DNA of 64,000 nucleotides, taken from contig NZ_CP113913.1 in assembly GCF_029395355.1 (NCBI RefSeq), forward strand, positions 1,550,001 through 1,614,000, in the 5' to 3' direction. The notes under the pieces are model-generated. The model made no database searches. It was not told the origin of the DNA and was given only the letters and a program-made list of their open reading frames with translations. Position 1 is the stretch's first letter. The number at the start of each line of letters is the position of its first letter. Positions 1-8,838 of the stretch are shown piece after piece. This stretch comes from Bifidobacterium sp. ESL0800 (GTDB lineage: Bacteria; Actinomycetota; Actinomycetes; Actinomycetales; Bifidobacteriaceae). The position numbers and the translations under genes were made by a program.

Positions 1-2486
1 TAGGAGATCTTCCAGTCCTGCACGCCCTTGCCATGCAGCTGGACGTACATGTTGTCGGTGCCGGACGTCTCCTCGCTGTGTTCGGGATAGCCATATTTGG
101 AAATCAGCTTGATTGGCTTGTCCTTGTACTCGAAGTGCTGATCACGACGATAGATCCAGATGTCATAAAGACCGTGACCGTTCTTGAAATCGCTGTCGGA
201 AGTGGTCCACTCCTGGTCTTCAACCCTGGAACCAGGATCGAAATGGCCGCCGATCCTGAATCCGTTGCGCTTGTCGGTTATGCCCATGCTGTGCAATTTG
301 CCGTCGTTGCTGTTTTCGGTGAGCATCTCGATGTTCGAACACAGCGGATTGTCCGGATTGCTGGTCTCGCCGTAGTTGGGGAAATTCGGGAACGGCGAGC
401 CGGCCGGGCAGACCAATGCCTGCACCCAAGTGCCCTGCACACCGGTCGTGAGGCTGTCGGCCGTGCCGGTGATGGCGATCCTGCCGCGGTCGTCAGGGTC
501 GACCTTCATCTTGTCGACCCTGACGCCCGAATCGTTCTCGCAGGCGTTCGAACCGCCCTCGCTGGTCATGCACACGGAAATGACGCCATCGGAATCGTTG
601 CCGGTGTCCACCTTGCCGGTCACGTCCACCGTGTCGGTGGAGCGATGGTAGTGGATTTCCATATCGTAGGGCTTGGGTGGGTCGCCCCATATCGCATAGA
701 GGGTGAGGACGGTGCCATGGCCGGAAGGCGAGGCGGCGCCGTCGGTGGATCGGATCGCCTGTTTGCCCGTCGCGTAGATATTGCCGGACGACGATCCGGC
801 CTTCGGGTCAGCGCTCCAGCCGAGCAGGATCTTCCCGGCGACCGCGGGCATGGCGGCCGCGCCGGGCAAGGTGAGCGTGGAACTGCCACTGCCGCCGTCG
901 ACGAACCCGTAGAGGGGCGAGAGAGACGCGGCGGGCCCTCCGTTGGCGCTGTTGCTGTCGAGATTGACCTGCACCCATGGCAGCACGTCCGACTTCCTGG
1001 TCACCTTCGAGGTGGCGACGGTGGTGTGGTAGCCGCCGCCGAGCGTGAGGAACGAGGAGAGATAATAAGAGGCGTCGCGGGGGTACCAGCCGATGAAATC
1101 GGTCGCCGAGAAGGTGACGCTCCATGGCTGGCTTCCCGCGCCCTGGACCCTCACCTCCTGGGCTTTGGAAACGATGGGGCCGGAGCGCGTCGAGACGGCA
1201 CCGGACGAGAATGGCGTCGCGGCGGCCGAAGACGAGGCGCGGGAAGCGGACTTCGCACTCGCCTTGGAACCCGAATCCGACAAGGACTGCGGGGCGGTGT
1301 ATTGGTAGCCGTGGGCCACGCGCTGCGGCGTGCTGATGACCTCCCAGTTGCGGCTGCGGGTGAACATCCAAAGGTCGTAAGAGCCGGAGCCGTTCTTGAA
1401 ATCGCTGTCGATGGTCGTATACGTGTGGTCATTGGTGTTGTAACGCCCGCCGATGGAGAAGCCGTCCACGTTGGTGCCGAAGCCGCCGCTGCCGCCGTTG
1501 GTCAGTATCTCGATATTCGAGCATTTGGCGTTGTCGGGATTGCCGGCATTGAATTTCGGGAACGGGGTGTCGACCGGGCAGACCAGCGCGCCCGCCCAGG
1601 TCAGATCGGTGGTGCTGAGCCGGTTGGCGGTGGCCGTGACGGCGAGCTTGCCGGAATCGCTCGGGTCGGGGAAGACCGCACTCACCCGGATGCCGCTGGG
1701 CTTGCAGGAGGTGGAGTCCGCCGCGACGTCGGCGCAGACGGTCACGGTGCCGTAATGGTCGTCGAGGTCGTCGGCGTTGCCGGAGACGGTCACGGTGTCG
1801 CTGGCGTGATGGTAGGCGGCCTTGACGTCGGTGGGTGCGGGCGTGGTGCGCCAGACGGCGTACAACGTGAGCGTGTTGCCCGTCAGCGTCGAGGGATTGT
1901 ACTGGTGGCTGCCCGGGTCATAGGCGGTATCCGCCGTGGTGGCGGAGGCGCTCGCGGACCATCCGCGGAACGACTGGTCCGAGCTGGCGGGCGTCATGCC
2001 CGTGGACTCGGGAATCTGCACAAGGCACATGCCGGCGCCATCGATGCGACCGGTGACGCTGGCCGGCACTCCCATAGCGCCCTTGCCGTCAAACGAAACC
2101 GTCAGACACGTATCTCCCGTACCTTGCGTCGAGACCTTGCCGCTCCCCTTAGCCGACGTTGACGCAGCCCCTTCTGGAGAAGACGCGGCTGTGCCATTCC
2201 TTGGATTACCAGCCAGATTTGACGGCGCAGACACCTTCGTATTCGTCGTGCCCACGGATTCGCCGGATACAGCCGCCTTGTCTGAACGCAGAGAAGGTGA
2301 TGAGCCGGAATTCGCAGCGGAAACACTGGAAGGACCCGCACTGTGCCCTTTATCTTGCGCAACACTCGAAGAAACCGGAGCCGAGGCCGACTTTGTCGGA
2401 GATGCCGCACCTGCCGGGACCACGCTGAAAAGGCCTGCGGCGACGCATACCGACGCCATAACAACACGCCAGACTTTACTACGCAC
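1..2486 (-). CDS. Large secreted surface protein with duplicated module (partial, C-terminus beyond left edge)
   Basis: Starts with GTG at 2486 after a GGAGG ribosome site (2493-2497) and stays open for 828 codons to the window edge. Residues 1-28 are a signal peptide (basic start, hydrophobic core, ending AGAA), followed by a Ser/Ala/Thr-rich stretch to about residue 125. Two related modules follow. Each begins with a segment resembling InlB B-repeat/Listeria-Bacteroides repeats (ending LYAVW near residue 211 and LYAIW near residue 600) and continues through shared landmarks: YHHASDTV / YHRSTDTV, GALVCPV / QALVCPA, CSNIEILT / CSNIEMLT, DSDFKNG. The offset is about 388 residues. The role is inferred as adhesion or cell-wall contact; no catalytic motif is seen. 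Any sorting signal would lie outside the window. Confidence 0.8.
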   Translation of the reverse strand, partial: MRSKVWRVVMASVCVAAGLFSVVPAGAASPTKSASAPVSSSVAQDKGHSAGPSSVSAANSGSSPSLRSDKAAVSGESVGTTNTKVSAPSNLAGNPRNGTAASSPEGAASTSAKGSGKVSTQGTGDTCLTVSFDGKGAMGVPASVTGRIDGAGMCLVQIPESTGMTPASSDQSFRGWSASASATTADTAYDPGSHQYNPSTLTGNTLTLYAVWRTTPAPTDVKAAYHHASDTVTVSGNADDLDDHYGTVTVCADVAADSTSCKPSGIRVSAVFPDPSDSGKLAVTATANRLSTTDLTWAGALVCPVDTPFPKFNAGNPDNAKCSNIEILTNGGSGGFGTNVDGFSIGGRYNTNDHTYTTIDSDFKNGSGSYDLWMFTRSRNWEVISTPQRVAHGYQYTAPQSLSDSGSKASAKSASRASSSAAATPFSSGAVSTRSGPIVSKAQEVRVQGAGSQPWSVTFSATDFIGWYPRDASYYLSSFLTLGGGYHTTVATSKVTRKSDVLPWVQVNLDSNSANGGPAASLSPLYGFVDGGSGSSTLTLPGAAAMPAVAGKILLGWSADPKAGSSSGNIYATGKQAIRSTDGAASPSGHGTVLTLYAIWGDPPKPYDMEIHYHRSTDTVDVTGKVDTGNDSDGVISVCMTSEGGSNACENDSGVRVDKMKVDPDDRGRIAITGTADSLTTGVQGTWVQALVCPAGSPFPNFPNYGETSNPDNPLCSNIEMLTENSNDGKLHSMGITDKRNGFRIGGHFDPGSRVEDQEWTTSDSDFKNGHGLYDIWIYRRDQHFEYKDKPIKLISKYGYPEHSEETSGTDNMYVQLHGKGVQDWKIS

Positions 2487-3140
2487 CGCTTACCTCCAGT
2501 AATACATCTTCATCGTATTATATGCCCCTGTATCGGTGCCACAACTTTCAACCACTTCCCCCGTGGAAGTACTTACCACACCTTCGCAGCATATGCCTAT
2601 CTAACACGATAATATTGCCATACTTTTAGGACAAACGTTATACAACATTCTGTCGGGTAAAAACTAAACAGGGCGCACTGTCTTAAAAAATCTACAGGCA
2701 AACACCTCGTCCGCCAGGTTTTCAAAAACCCACTTCGACCCCATAAAAACGTTCTTGCGACTGGCAACAGCAGGTTTGCTCGAAACTCCAACAGCGCAAC
2801 AACTTGAGCAACAATAATGGCACACGACGCACATTAAAGAGAAATTGAGCCGTCACATGAACTTCATAAATCGTTTCATTCAGCCATCAGCAATAGCTTT
2901 GGTTATCACGAATTATATGTCGTGGACCTCTTGCGAACCCTTGCGGCTATACTGAGCATTGTTCGCGCGGTTGGTGGCAGCAGCTGCGCCAAGACGATAA
3001 TCCAGTACACGCAAGGGTATGAAAACGGCATCGCGATATGCTCCGTTCCACACCCGGCATCGGTCTGATTCGTCGCGCGGACTCCTCACCTTTCCGCATG
3101 CGTCGCCTCGGGCCGCAATACACAGGCAAGGTGATTCACG
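2487..3140. other. Intergenic region between divergent genes
   Basis: About 650 bp between the surface-protein start and the start of the ABC binding protein. The part near the surface protein is AT-rich and probably holds its promoter. I see no convincing gene. A stretch at about 2960-3060 on the minus strand faintly resembles part of a TPP riboswitch, but it lacks the CUGAGA core and points the wrong way, so it is not called. Confidence 0.4.
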
Positions 3141-4385
3141 GTGAGCAACAACAGAGGTTTTTCGCGGTTTTTCGGCAATATCCTGAAGCGGGCAGAGCTT
3201 CGGCGCCATACTTCTATAAGTGTCGGCCATAACACGGCCACACCCGATCGCAACTTCCGGCAACGAACGAATCAAAACCGACGCGAAGGCAAGCAGGCGA
3301 GTACGGCAGTCAGAACAATCTTGGCAATCATCGCGACGTTCGCGCTCGGACTTTCGTCGGCAGCCTGCGGCAACGCGTCCGGCAACAGCGGCAGCACGGC
3401 CGGCTCCAACGGCAAGCCGACCCTGACCTTCATGCTCGACTGGACACCGAACACCAACCATGTCGGCCTGTATGTGGCCCAGCAGCTCGGTTATTTCAAG
3501 GACGCCGGCATCAATGTGAAGATCCTGCCGACCGCCCAGGCCGGCGCGGAGACCAGTGTGCAGAACGGGGTGGCCGATATCGGCTTCTCCAAACTGACCG
3601 ACCTCGCCAACGCCGACGCACACGGTGCCGATCTGAAACTCGTCTTCGACCTGACGCAGAAGCCCATCGCCCGCTGGTGCAGCCTGAAGAGCCGCACCGA
3701 CATCAAGACGCCCAAAGACTTCGCAGGCAAGACCTTCGTCACCTTCGGTTCGGCCGAGCAGAGCGCTTCGGTACGTCAGATGATTCGCTACTCCGGCGGT
3801 TCCGGCGACTTCAAAACCGCAACGGCAGGCACCAACACCTTCCGCACACTCACCAGCGGCAAAGGCGATTTCGCCGGTTTCTACGCCAACTGGGAGGAAG
3901 TGGAGTCACAGCTCAACGGGCCGGCCCTGAACTGCTTCGCCGCCGACAAGTGGGGCGTGCCCGGCAACCCCGACCAGCTCGGCTTCGCGGTGAAGAACTC
4001 CTGGCTGAAGAATCCCCAGAACACCGCCAATCTCAAGAAGTTCCTCAAGGCCGCACGACGCGGATACGACTACGCACTGGCCCACCCGAACAAAGCCGCC
4101 GACATCCTCGTCAGCCAAACCAAGACCTCGCACCTCGACCCGAAACTCGCCCGCGCCTCCATGGAAAAAGTGGTGCGCGAAGGCTATTGGAGCGGCAACG
4201 GCATGGGCGACGAGACGACCTCCGGCAAGCCTAATCAGAAGCTCACCGGCACCGTCAACACCGCAGACGGCCAAAAGTATCTGGACTTCCAATACCACGC
4301 CGGCACCTACACCGGCTTGCACGAGAAGAAACTTCCCTATGCGCCTCAGGCCACCGAGCTTTCGACCAACAAGTATGTGCAATGA
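3141..4385 (+). CDS. ABC transporter substrate-binding lipoprotein, NMT1/THI5 (thiamine-precursor) type
   Basis: 414 residues from GTG 3141. Residues 56-76 form a hydrophobic segment ending in SSAAC, so Cys76 is the likely lipidated residue. The mature part starts with a typical NMT1/SsuA-like fold: TFMLDWTPNTNHVGLYVAQ, then GYFKDAGINV and the QNGVADIGF region. WTPNTNH is characteristic of binding proteins for thiamine pyrimidine precursors (ThiY/THI5 group); the ligand is inferred. The 55 residues before the signal are unusually long, so the true start is uncertain. No better ATG with a ribosome site is visible in frame, and TTG near 3319 would remove the charged start of the signal. It probably works with the permease at 4809-5627; no ATPase gene is adjacent. 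Confidence 0.85.
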   Translation: MSNNRGFSRFFGNILKRAELRRHTSISVGHNTATPDRNFRQRTNQNRREGKQASTAVRTILAIIATFALGLSSAACGNASGNSGSTAGSNGKPTLTFMLDWTPNTNHVGLYVAQQLGYFKDAGINVKILPTAQAGAETSVQNGVADIGFSKLTDLANADAHGADLKLVFDLTQKPIARWCSLKSRTDIKTPKDFAGKTFVTFGSAEQSASVRQMIRYSGGSGDFKTATAGTNTFRTLTSGKGDFAGFYANWEEVESQLNGPALNCFAADKWGVPGNPDQLGFAVKNSWLKNPQNTANLKKFLKAARRGYDYALAHPNKAADILVSQTKTSHLDPKLARASMEKVVREGYWSGNGMGDETTSGKPNQKLTGTVNTADGQKYLDFQYHAGTYTGLHEKKLPYAPQATELSTNKYVQ

Positions 4386-4573
4386 GATAGCCTCTGCAGA
4401 ACTTCGGGAGCACTGGGATCGCAACCAGCAAGTGCGTGGAATGAAGGAGCCGATACTCAAAAAGCTCACGCCATCGAGCAAGTTCCTTCCTGCACAACCC
4501 AGAAACTGCTCATAATGCATGCTCACAGCTCATTGCAAGCGACAATACAAAATTTGCGCGCCCGAATAACGAT

Positions 4574-4776
4574 GTTGGTGCCACCGAGCACCCTCTATTC
4601 CATAGATTGTGCCCCAAATTCTCTGAATTCAACGGCGTTGGTGCCACCAAGTACCCCGATTATCGAAGAAATCAGAGCAATTTGCTCAAAAATGGGGGTC
4701 TTGGTGCACCAAGCACGCCAAATATCGAAGAATTAACCCCCAATTGACGAAAAACAGCCATCTTGGTGGCACCAAG
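4574..4776. repeat. Family-1 palindrome array, 4 copies, 63-bp period
   Basis: Four copies of a short palindrome: 4574-4588 (GTTGGTGCCACCGAG), 4637-4651 (GTTGGTGCCACCAAG), 4700-4713 (CTTGGTGCACCAAG) and 4762-4776 (CTTGGTGGCACCAAG). The three spacers are each exactly 48 bp. They are not unique sequences; they share a loose consensus including ATCGAAGAA and CCCAATTGACG. The array fills the gap between the binding-protein stop and the permease start. The same family recurs at 9687-9825 and 56726-56865. Confidence 0.9.
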
Positions 4777-4808
4777 ATACTATGAAGACAAATGAAGGAG
4801 ACATGATC

Positions 4809-5627
4809 ATGGACTCTGTGGCACATCACCAACACCATGCCGCACAACACTGGTGGCGCAAAGTCCTGCCTCCGACCGTGACCATCGGCGCGGTTCTCGT
4901 GCTCTGGCAGGCCGCGGCGAGCGCACACCTCGTCAATGAGACGACGCTGGCCTCCCCCGCCGCCATCGTCTCGTCGATGATTGCCACATGGCCCGATCTG
5001 ATGGCGGCGACGGCCGTGACCACCGTTGAGGCTCTGGCCGGCTTCGCGATCGCCGTCATCGCCGGCATCGCCATCGGTATCGGCCTTTATGCCTCAAAAA
5101 CCGCCAACCGTGCCATCTATCCGCTGCTCGTGGCCGCGCAGACCATCCCGATCATCACCATCGCGCCGCTGTTCATGATCTGGTTCGGTTTCAGCCCGGT
5201 CGGCAAAATTACGCTGGTAGCCATTTTCGGCCTGTTCTCCATCGCCGTCGACACCTCGCGCGGACTGGCCGCCGTACCTCGCTTCTACCAGGACGTGGCG
5301 CTGACCTGCGGGGCGACAAAGCCGTGGACATTGTTCCACGTGAAACTTCGCGTCGCCGCGCGCCAGGTCTTCTCCGGCATCCGCATCAGCGCCGCCTACG
5401 TTTTCGGCACGGCGGTCACTGCCGAATATCTGGGCGCGACCAACGGCCTCGGCGTATGGCTGCAGGGCGCGTTCAACTCCTTCCAGACGACTCTGATTTT
5501 CTCCGCCGCCATCGTCGTGGTCGCACTGACCGGCATTCTGCTCGGCCTTGTCTCGCTGGCCGAACGCCTGCTGCTCGGCCCGGCCGACGAAGATGGCGCG
5601 ATCTCACTGGATGACAGCGAAACCTGA
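4809..5627 (+). CDS. ABC transporter permease, ThiX/SsuC type
   Basis: 272 residues from ATG 4809, chosen because AAGGAG (4795-4800) is 8 nt upstream; the in-frame ATGs at 4782 and 4803 are badly placed. Polytopic (about six membrane spans) with a binding-protein-dependent transport inner-membrane domain. The ATPase-contacting segment is FYQDVALTCGATKPWTLFHV, an EAA-type loop. It most likely pairs with the binding protein at 3141-4385 to import a thiamine precursor or similar small molecule; sulfonate-type transporters share this fold. The usual third gene, an ATPase, is missing here, so one must be supplied from elsewhere or shared. A 48-bp-spaced palindrome array separates the two subunit genes. 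Confidence 0.88.
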   Translation: MDSVAHHQHHAAQHWWRKVLPPTVTIGAVLVLWQAAASAHLVNETTLASPAAIVSSMIATWPDLMAATAVTTVEALAGFAIAVIAGIAIGIGLYASKTANRAIYPLLVAAQTIPIITIAPLFMIWFGFSPVGKITLVAIFGLFSIAVDTSRGLAAVPRFYQDVALTCGATKPWTLFHVKLRVAARQVFSGIRISAAYVFGTAVTAEYLGATNGLGVWLQGAFNSFQTTLIFSAAIVVVALTGILLGLVSLAERLLLGPADEDGAISLDDSET

Positions 5628-5639
5628 TAAAAAACCCTG

Positions 5640-5665
5640 TAAAACCGGACAAATCCCGGTTGTTT
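5640..5665 (+). terminator. Possible terminator after ABC permease
   Basis: AACCGG (5643-5648) pairs with CCGGTT (5656-5661), followed by GTTT, 13 bp past the permease stop. The stem is short. Confidence 0.45.
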
Positions 5666-5814
5666 AACAAAAATGACTGTAAAGTATCCACCTCGATACT
5701 CTGGGCTAGACTGAGAATATGTATGAGGCCATATATTCACGATGTTCCTGAATGCTGTGGGTATCCGCCAGCTGTGAATGCATATTGAAAGTGATCTTCA
5801 ACGAAAGGAAATCG

Positions 5815-7110
5815 ATGAACGACACAAGCTCTGAACAAAACGGAGGCAATGCTTCAGCGGATCAGAATCCGTATAATGGCTATAGCGAAAACAGTCCTTC
5901 GAACACTTCCTTTAACCCCGCTGCGACTTCATCGGCACCGCAATATCAATATCAGACGGACCAGCCATCAAGCGATAACTTCGTCCAACCGACGATGCAG
6001 CAACCCGCAATGCCACAGCCCGGCGAATCTCAGAATTTCGCCGGCAACCTTCCTCCTCTGCCCGGTTCCGGAACCTCCCAAACCGGTTCGGCACCGCAAT
6101 ACCAATACAGCGCCCCGCAGGCGGAGCAGGGTAACGTTCCGCCCCAATATGCAGGCAACCAGCCAACAGACCAAGGCGGCGCTCCGGCATTCCCAGCCGG
6201 CGCCCCGGACCAGCCCCAGCCATACGGAGGGCCGAATCCCAACGATTTCGCCGCTTCAATGGCCGTTCCGCTGAACATGCCCTATTACGGGTGCTCGTTC
6301 GTCGATGCCGTCAAGCGTTTCTTCCTCAAATACGTCAAGTTCTCCGGCCGCGCCAGCCGCAGCGAGTTCTGGTGGGCGCAGCTGTTCCTGTTCATCGTCG
6401 CCATCGTGCTGAACATCATCGATCAGGCGCTGTTCCACAAGAACGACACCTTCCTCGACACCATCTGGAACCTGGCGGTATTCCTGCCGACCCTCGCCGT
6501 AGACATCCGACGCCTGCACGATACCAACAAATCCGGCTGGTGGATCCTGTTTCCTTACGGTCTGGTCATCGGCGGAGCCATTGTCTTCTTCTTCACGGCC
6601 ATCGCCGCAGGATTGTCGGTCGGCTCGGTCATGGATTCAAGCGAGGCCCTGCTCCGAACAGTCGGTGCCGGTGCCGTGGGCGGGGTGATCGTAGGAGCGA
6701 TCATTTTCCTGCTCTGCATGCTGGCCGGATTCATCGTCGGCATCGTCTTCATGGTGCAGGGCCCCAACCCGCAGGGTGCACGCTTCGACGAAAACCAGCC
6801 TTTGCAAGCCAGCGTCCAAGGCCAGTACATGCCGCCGATGGATCAGGGTGCCCCTATGGCTCAGGGGATGCCGATGAATGCTCAATACGATCAGGCGGCA
6901 ACACCGGGAGCTTTCGCAGGCAATCCGTATGAACAAAACGCCAACCAGCAGGCCGGCACCCCTGCCCAACCTCAATATGGTGCAGGCCAGCAGAGCCAAA
7001 GCCAAGCCCCATACGACCAACCACACGCCTCGGGATTCGGAAACGAAAACCTGAACAACGACGGCAACGGCAACGGCAATGTCGGCAATGGTTACGATTC
7101 CAATCGATAA
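5815..7110 (+). CDS. DUF805 membrane protein with Pro/Gln-rich tails
   Basis: 431 residues from ATG 5815, preceded by GAAAGGAA; an upstream in-frame start at 5752 has no ribosome site. Residues 1-155 are low complexity, rich in Asn, Gln, Pro and Ser with recurring APQYQY-type motifs. A DUF805 core follows (about 160-320): KYVKFSGRASRSEFWW, then four membrane spans, with DIRRLHDTNKSGWW between spans 2 and 3. The C-terminal ~100 residues are again Gln/Pro/Asn-rich. DUF805 proteins are integral membrane proteins of unknown function. The tails are probably cytoplasmic and disordered. It is monocistronic, with its own terminator at 7138-7183. Confidence 0.85.
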   Translation: MNDTSSEQNGGNASADQNPYNGYSENSPSNTSFNPAATSSAPQYQYQTDQPSSDNFVQPTMQQPAMPQPGESQNFAGNLPPLPGSGTSQTGSAPQYQYSAPQAEQGNVPPQYAGNQPTDQGGAPAFPAGAPDQPQPYGGPNPNDFAASMAVPLNMPYYGCSFVDAVKRFFLKYVKFSGRASRSEFWWAQLFLFIVAIVLNIIDQALFHKNDTFLDTIWNLAVFLPTLAVDIRRLHDTNKSGWWILFPYGLVIGGAIVFFFTAIAAGLSVGSVMDSSEALLRTVGAGAVGGVIVGAIIFLLCMLAGFIVGIVFMVQGPNPQGARFDENQPLQASVQGQYMPPMDQGAPMAQGMPMNAQYDQAATPGAFAGNPYEQNANQQAGTPAQPQYGAGQQSQSQAPYDQPHASGFGNENLNNDGNGNGNVGNGYDSNR

Positions 7111-7137
7111 ATCGCAGCCGTTGGTAAATCGTTGTTA

Positions 7138-7183
7138 TGCGGAAGGCCCTTCGTTCTATGCGTGCGGAGGGCCTTCCGCATTA
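7138..7183 (+). terminator. Terminator after DUF805 gene
   Basis: TGCGGAAGGCCC (from 7138) pairs with GGGCCTTCCGCA (ending 7180): a 12-bp perfect stem shortly after the stop at 7110. Confidence 0.75.
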
Positions 7184-7449
7184 ACGGACAGATGGATTGA
7201 CATCGCTTCCTGAAAACGATTTTGAGCCCCCAAACGACATTGTCTGCAATGCATCAATACAAATGCGTCAACATCAAATCCACAACTATTGTGGCAATAA
7301 AAAATCACTATACGAAAAAACAAAATTCTCACGTAGAAATTTGCCGTATGCCCTATTACAATAGGTAGCACGAGCCTGTATACGTCCGGCACTTGTTGGA
7401 GCCAAATCGGCGCACTACGACGTGTGCGACGGACCAGAAGGAAAGAGCA

Positions 7450-7626
7450 ATGATGACAGATTCAACCAGAGACTTCAAAGATGCAACTCTCAAGGAGCCG
7501 CCATTCGATGCGAACACGCGTCCCGGCGGCGGCCATGACGGCAAGACGGAGTTGCCGGGCTCAGGCGGGGAACCGGCGCAAGGATACATGGGACCGACCG
7601 ATATGAACCCTGCCGGCACGAATTGA
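7450..7626 (+). CDS. Small hypothetical protein, 58 aa
   Basis: ATG 7450 (with a second ATG directly after) is preceded by AGAAGGAAAG. The 58-residue product is hydrophilic, with no membrane segment. The N-terminal half is acidic/basic mixed, then Gly/Pro-rich (RPGGGHDGKTELPGSGGEP) and it ends MGPTDMNPAGTN. I do not recognise a family. Support comes from the ribosome site, the GC-rich third positions in the frame, and the strong hairpin 35 bp downstream. It could be a small intrinsically disordered protein. Confidence 0.5.
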   Translation: MMTDSTRDFKDATLKEPPFDANTRPGGGHDGKTELPGSGGEPAQGYMGPTDMNPAGTN

Positions 7627-7660
7627 AAAGCGGCCGAGTAAAGATCGAGCGTTGATGCTC

Positions 7661-7709
7661 ATATGAAACGTGCGTTACCGCGATGTTGTCGGTAACGCAC
7701 GTTTCATAT
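7661..7709. terminator. Perfect 20-bp inverted repeat between convergent genes
   Basis: 7661-7680 is the exact reverse complement of 7690-7709, with a 9-nt loop. It sits between the 58-aa gene (+) and the 324-aa gene (-). T-rich flanks are modest, but the symmetry fits a bidirectional terminator. Confidence 0.75.
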
Positions 7710-7775
7710 ATCCAACCGTCCGGGCCAACCGGAGCCCGCAACCCCTTCGGGTTGGTTTATCGGCCAAGCCCAAGC

Positions 7776-8750
7776 CTACAGCTCCACCGGCGGCTTGTTC
7801 TTGTCCTCCGGAATATCCTTGAATTTCTCGGCCAGCTTGGCCTTCTTGATCTTCTCTTCCTTTTCCTTTTCGGCCTTCGCCACGGCCACCGGATCGTAGA
7901 TGACGTCATTGTGGTGCTTTTCCCACTCGGCCTTGGCAAGCGGAGCGACGAACCCGGCCACCACGTCGAGCGAGCCATCGCCATCACCGGAACCTGCCGT
8001 CGCACGATATTTCGCCACCAAATCCTTGAACTGCCCGCTGGTCAGGTACATGCGCGGAATCGACATGCGCTCGCACAATTCGTTGATATAGAGCATGATC
8101 GGAGTCGCATTGCGCGCCGCGGCATCTGCGTCGTCTGAAGTATCATCAGCGCTTTCGACCAGACCAAACAGGCCGCTGATTGCAGCCAATACCACCGCAA
8201 GACGCTGGGCGACGGACTCGACGTCGGGACCGTGCGGAGTGGAATCGTCTTCCTGCTCGCTGCCCTGCCCGTCTTCGCCCGACACGGCACTGGCACCCGC
8301 GGCCTGCTCGATCTCTTCGAGCGCGGCGGCGACGGCCTTCACCGTCTTTTCGTCCCAACCGACATTGAGATCGCCAGCGCCGGCCATCACGAGCGTTGTG
8401 TCGCCAGTGCGGGAATAGTCCTCCATCTGCTCGTACGCGTCGTTGACGTCAATCAGCGCGTCGACCATCGACTGCGGACGTCCGGGAATGCTGACCGCGC
8501 CTTCATAGACGAATTCGGCGTCGGCCATGGGGATTTCCTCGCCAGTAATGACCTCGGCGACGGCCCGGCAGACCAGAACCTGCAGATCCTCGGCATATTT
8601 CGCGTCGTTGCTGAGCTTCTGAGCCGTGTCCAGCGGCCAAAGCGCAATGAGATCGACACCAGCCTGCGCCGCATCCCGCACACCGGGCATCAAAGCCAAA
8701 CGAGCCAATTCGCCATCTTTGATGATGCCACCCTCAATATCAACCGCCAT
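7776..8750 (-). CDS. Conserved-looking hypothetical protein, 324 aa
   Basis: ATG 8750 follows AAAGGAGCG. The protein is soluble, rich in Ala, Asp and Glu, with no signal peptide or membrane span. Residues 1-150 appear folded. About 150-215 is a Gly/Ser/Asp-rich linker (EDGQGSEQEDD and SADDTSDDADAA). The C-terminal 40 residues are a highly charged Lys/Glu segment (KAEKEKEEKIKKAK) ending in PPVEL, likely helical. No domain or catalytic motif is recognised. It is followed on the same strand by nothing before the bidirectional hairpin at 7661-7709. The phosphatase gene at 8839-9522 lies 88 bp upstream in the same direction, so co-transcription is possible. Confidence 0.7.
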   Translation of the reverse strand: MAVDIEGGIIKDGELARLALMPGVRDAAQAGVDLIALWPLDTAQKLSNDAKYAEDLQVLVCRAVAEVITGEEIPMADAEFVYEGAVSIPGRPQSMVDALIDVNDAYEQMEDYSRTGDTTLVMAGAGDLNVGWDEKTVKAVAAALEEIEQAAGASAVSGEDGQGSEQEDDSTPHGPDVESVAQRLAVVLAAISGLFGLVESADDTSDDADAAARNATPIMLYINELCERMSIPRMYLTSGQFKDLVAKYRATAGSGDGDGSLDVVAGFVAPLAKAEWEKHHNDVIYDPVAVAKAEKEKEEKIKKAKLAEKFKDIPEDKNKPPVEL

Positions 8751-8838
8751 ATTCGCTCCTTTGCCTTTACTGCCAATTGCCGGTTCTTGTTCTCACTCTA
8801 TCGTAATCCATCCGCGCCTATGACAACGCCGACGCGCC

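Noticed and set aside
33-2162. 709-codon open frame on the plus strand
   Set aside because: It is antisense to the surface protein, has no ribosome site, and its composition (runs of Arg, Gly, Val) is the usual GC-driven shadow.
2960-3064. TPP riboswitch near the thiamine-type transporter
   Set aside because: Only a short partial match on the minus strand (ACCCTTG..CTGGATTAT); no CUGAGA core, and it points away from the transporter gene.
4574-4776. CRISPR array at the CTTGGTG repeats
   Set aside because: Constant spacing recalls CRISPR, but the repeat is only 14-15 bp, spacers are 48 bp and share a consensus instead of being unique, and no cas genes are nearby.
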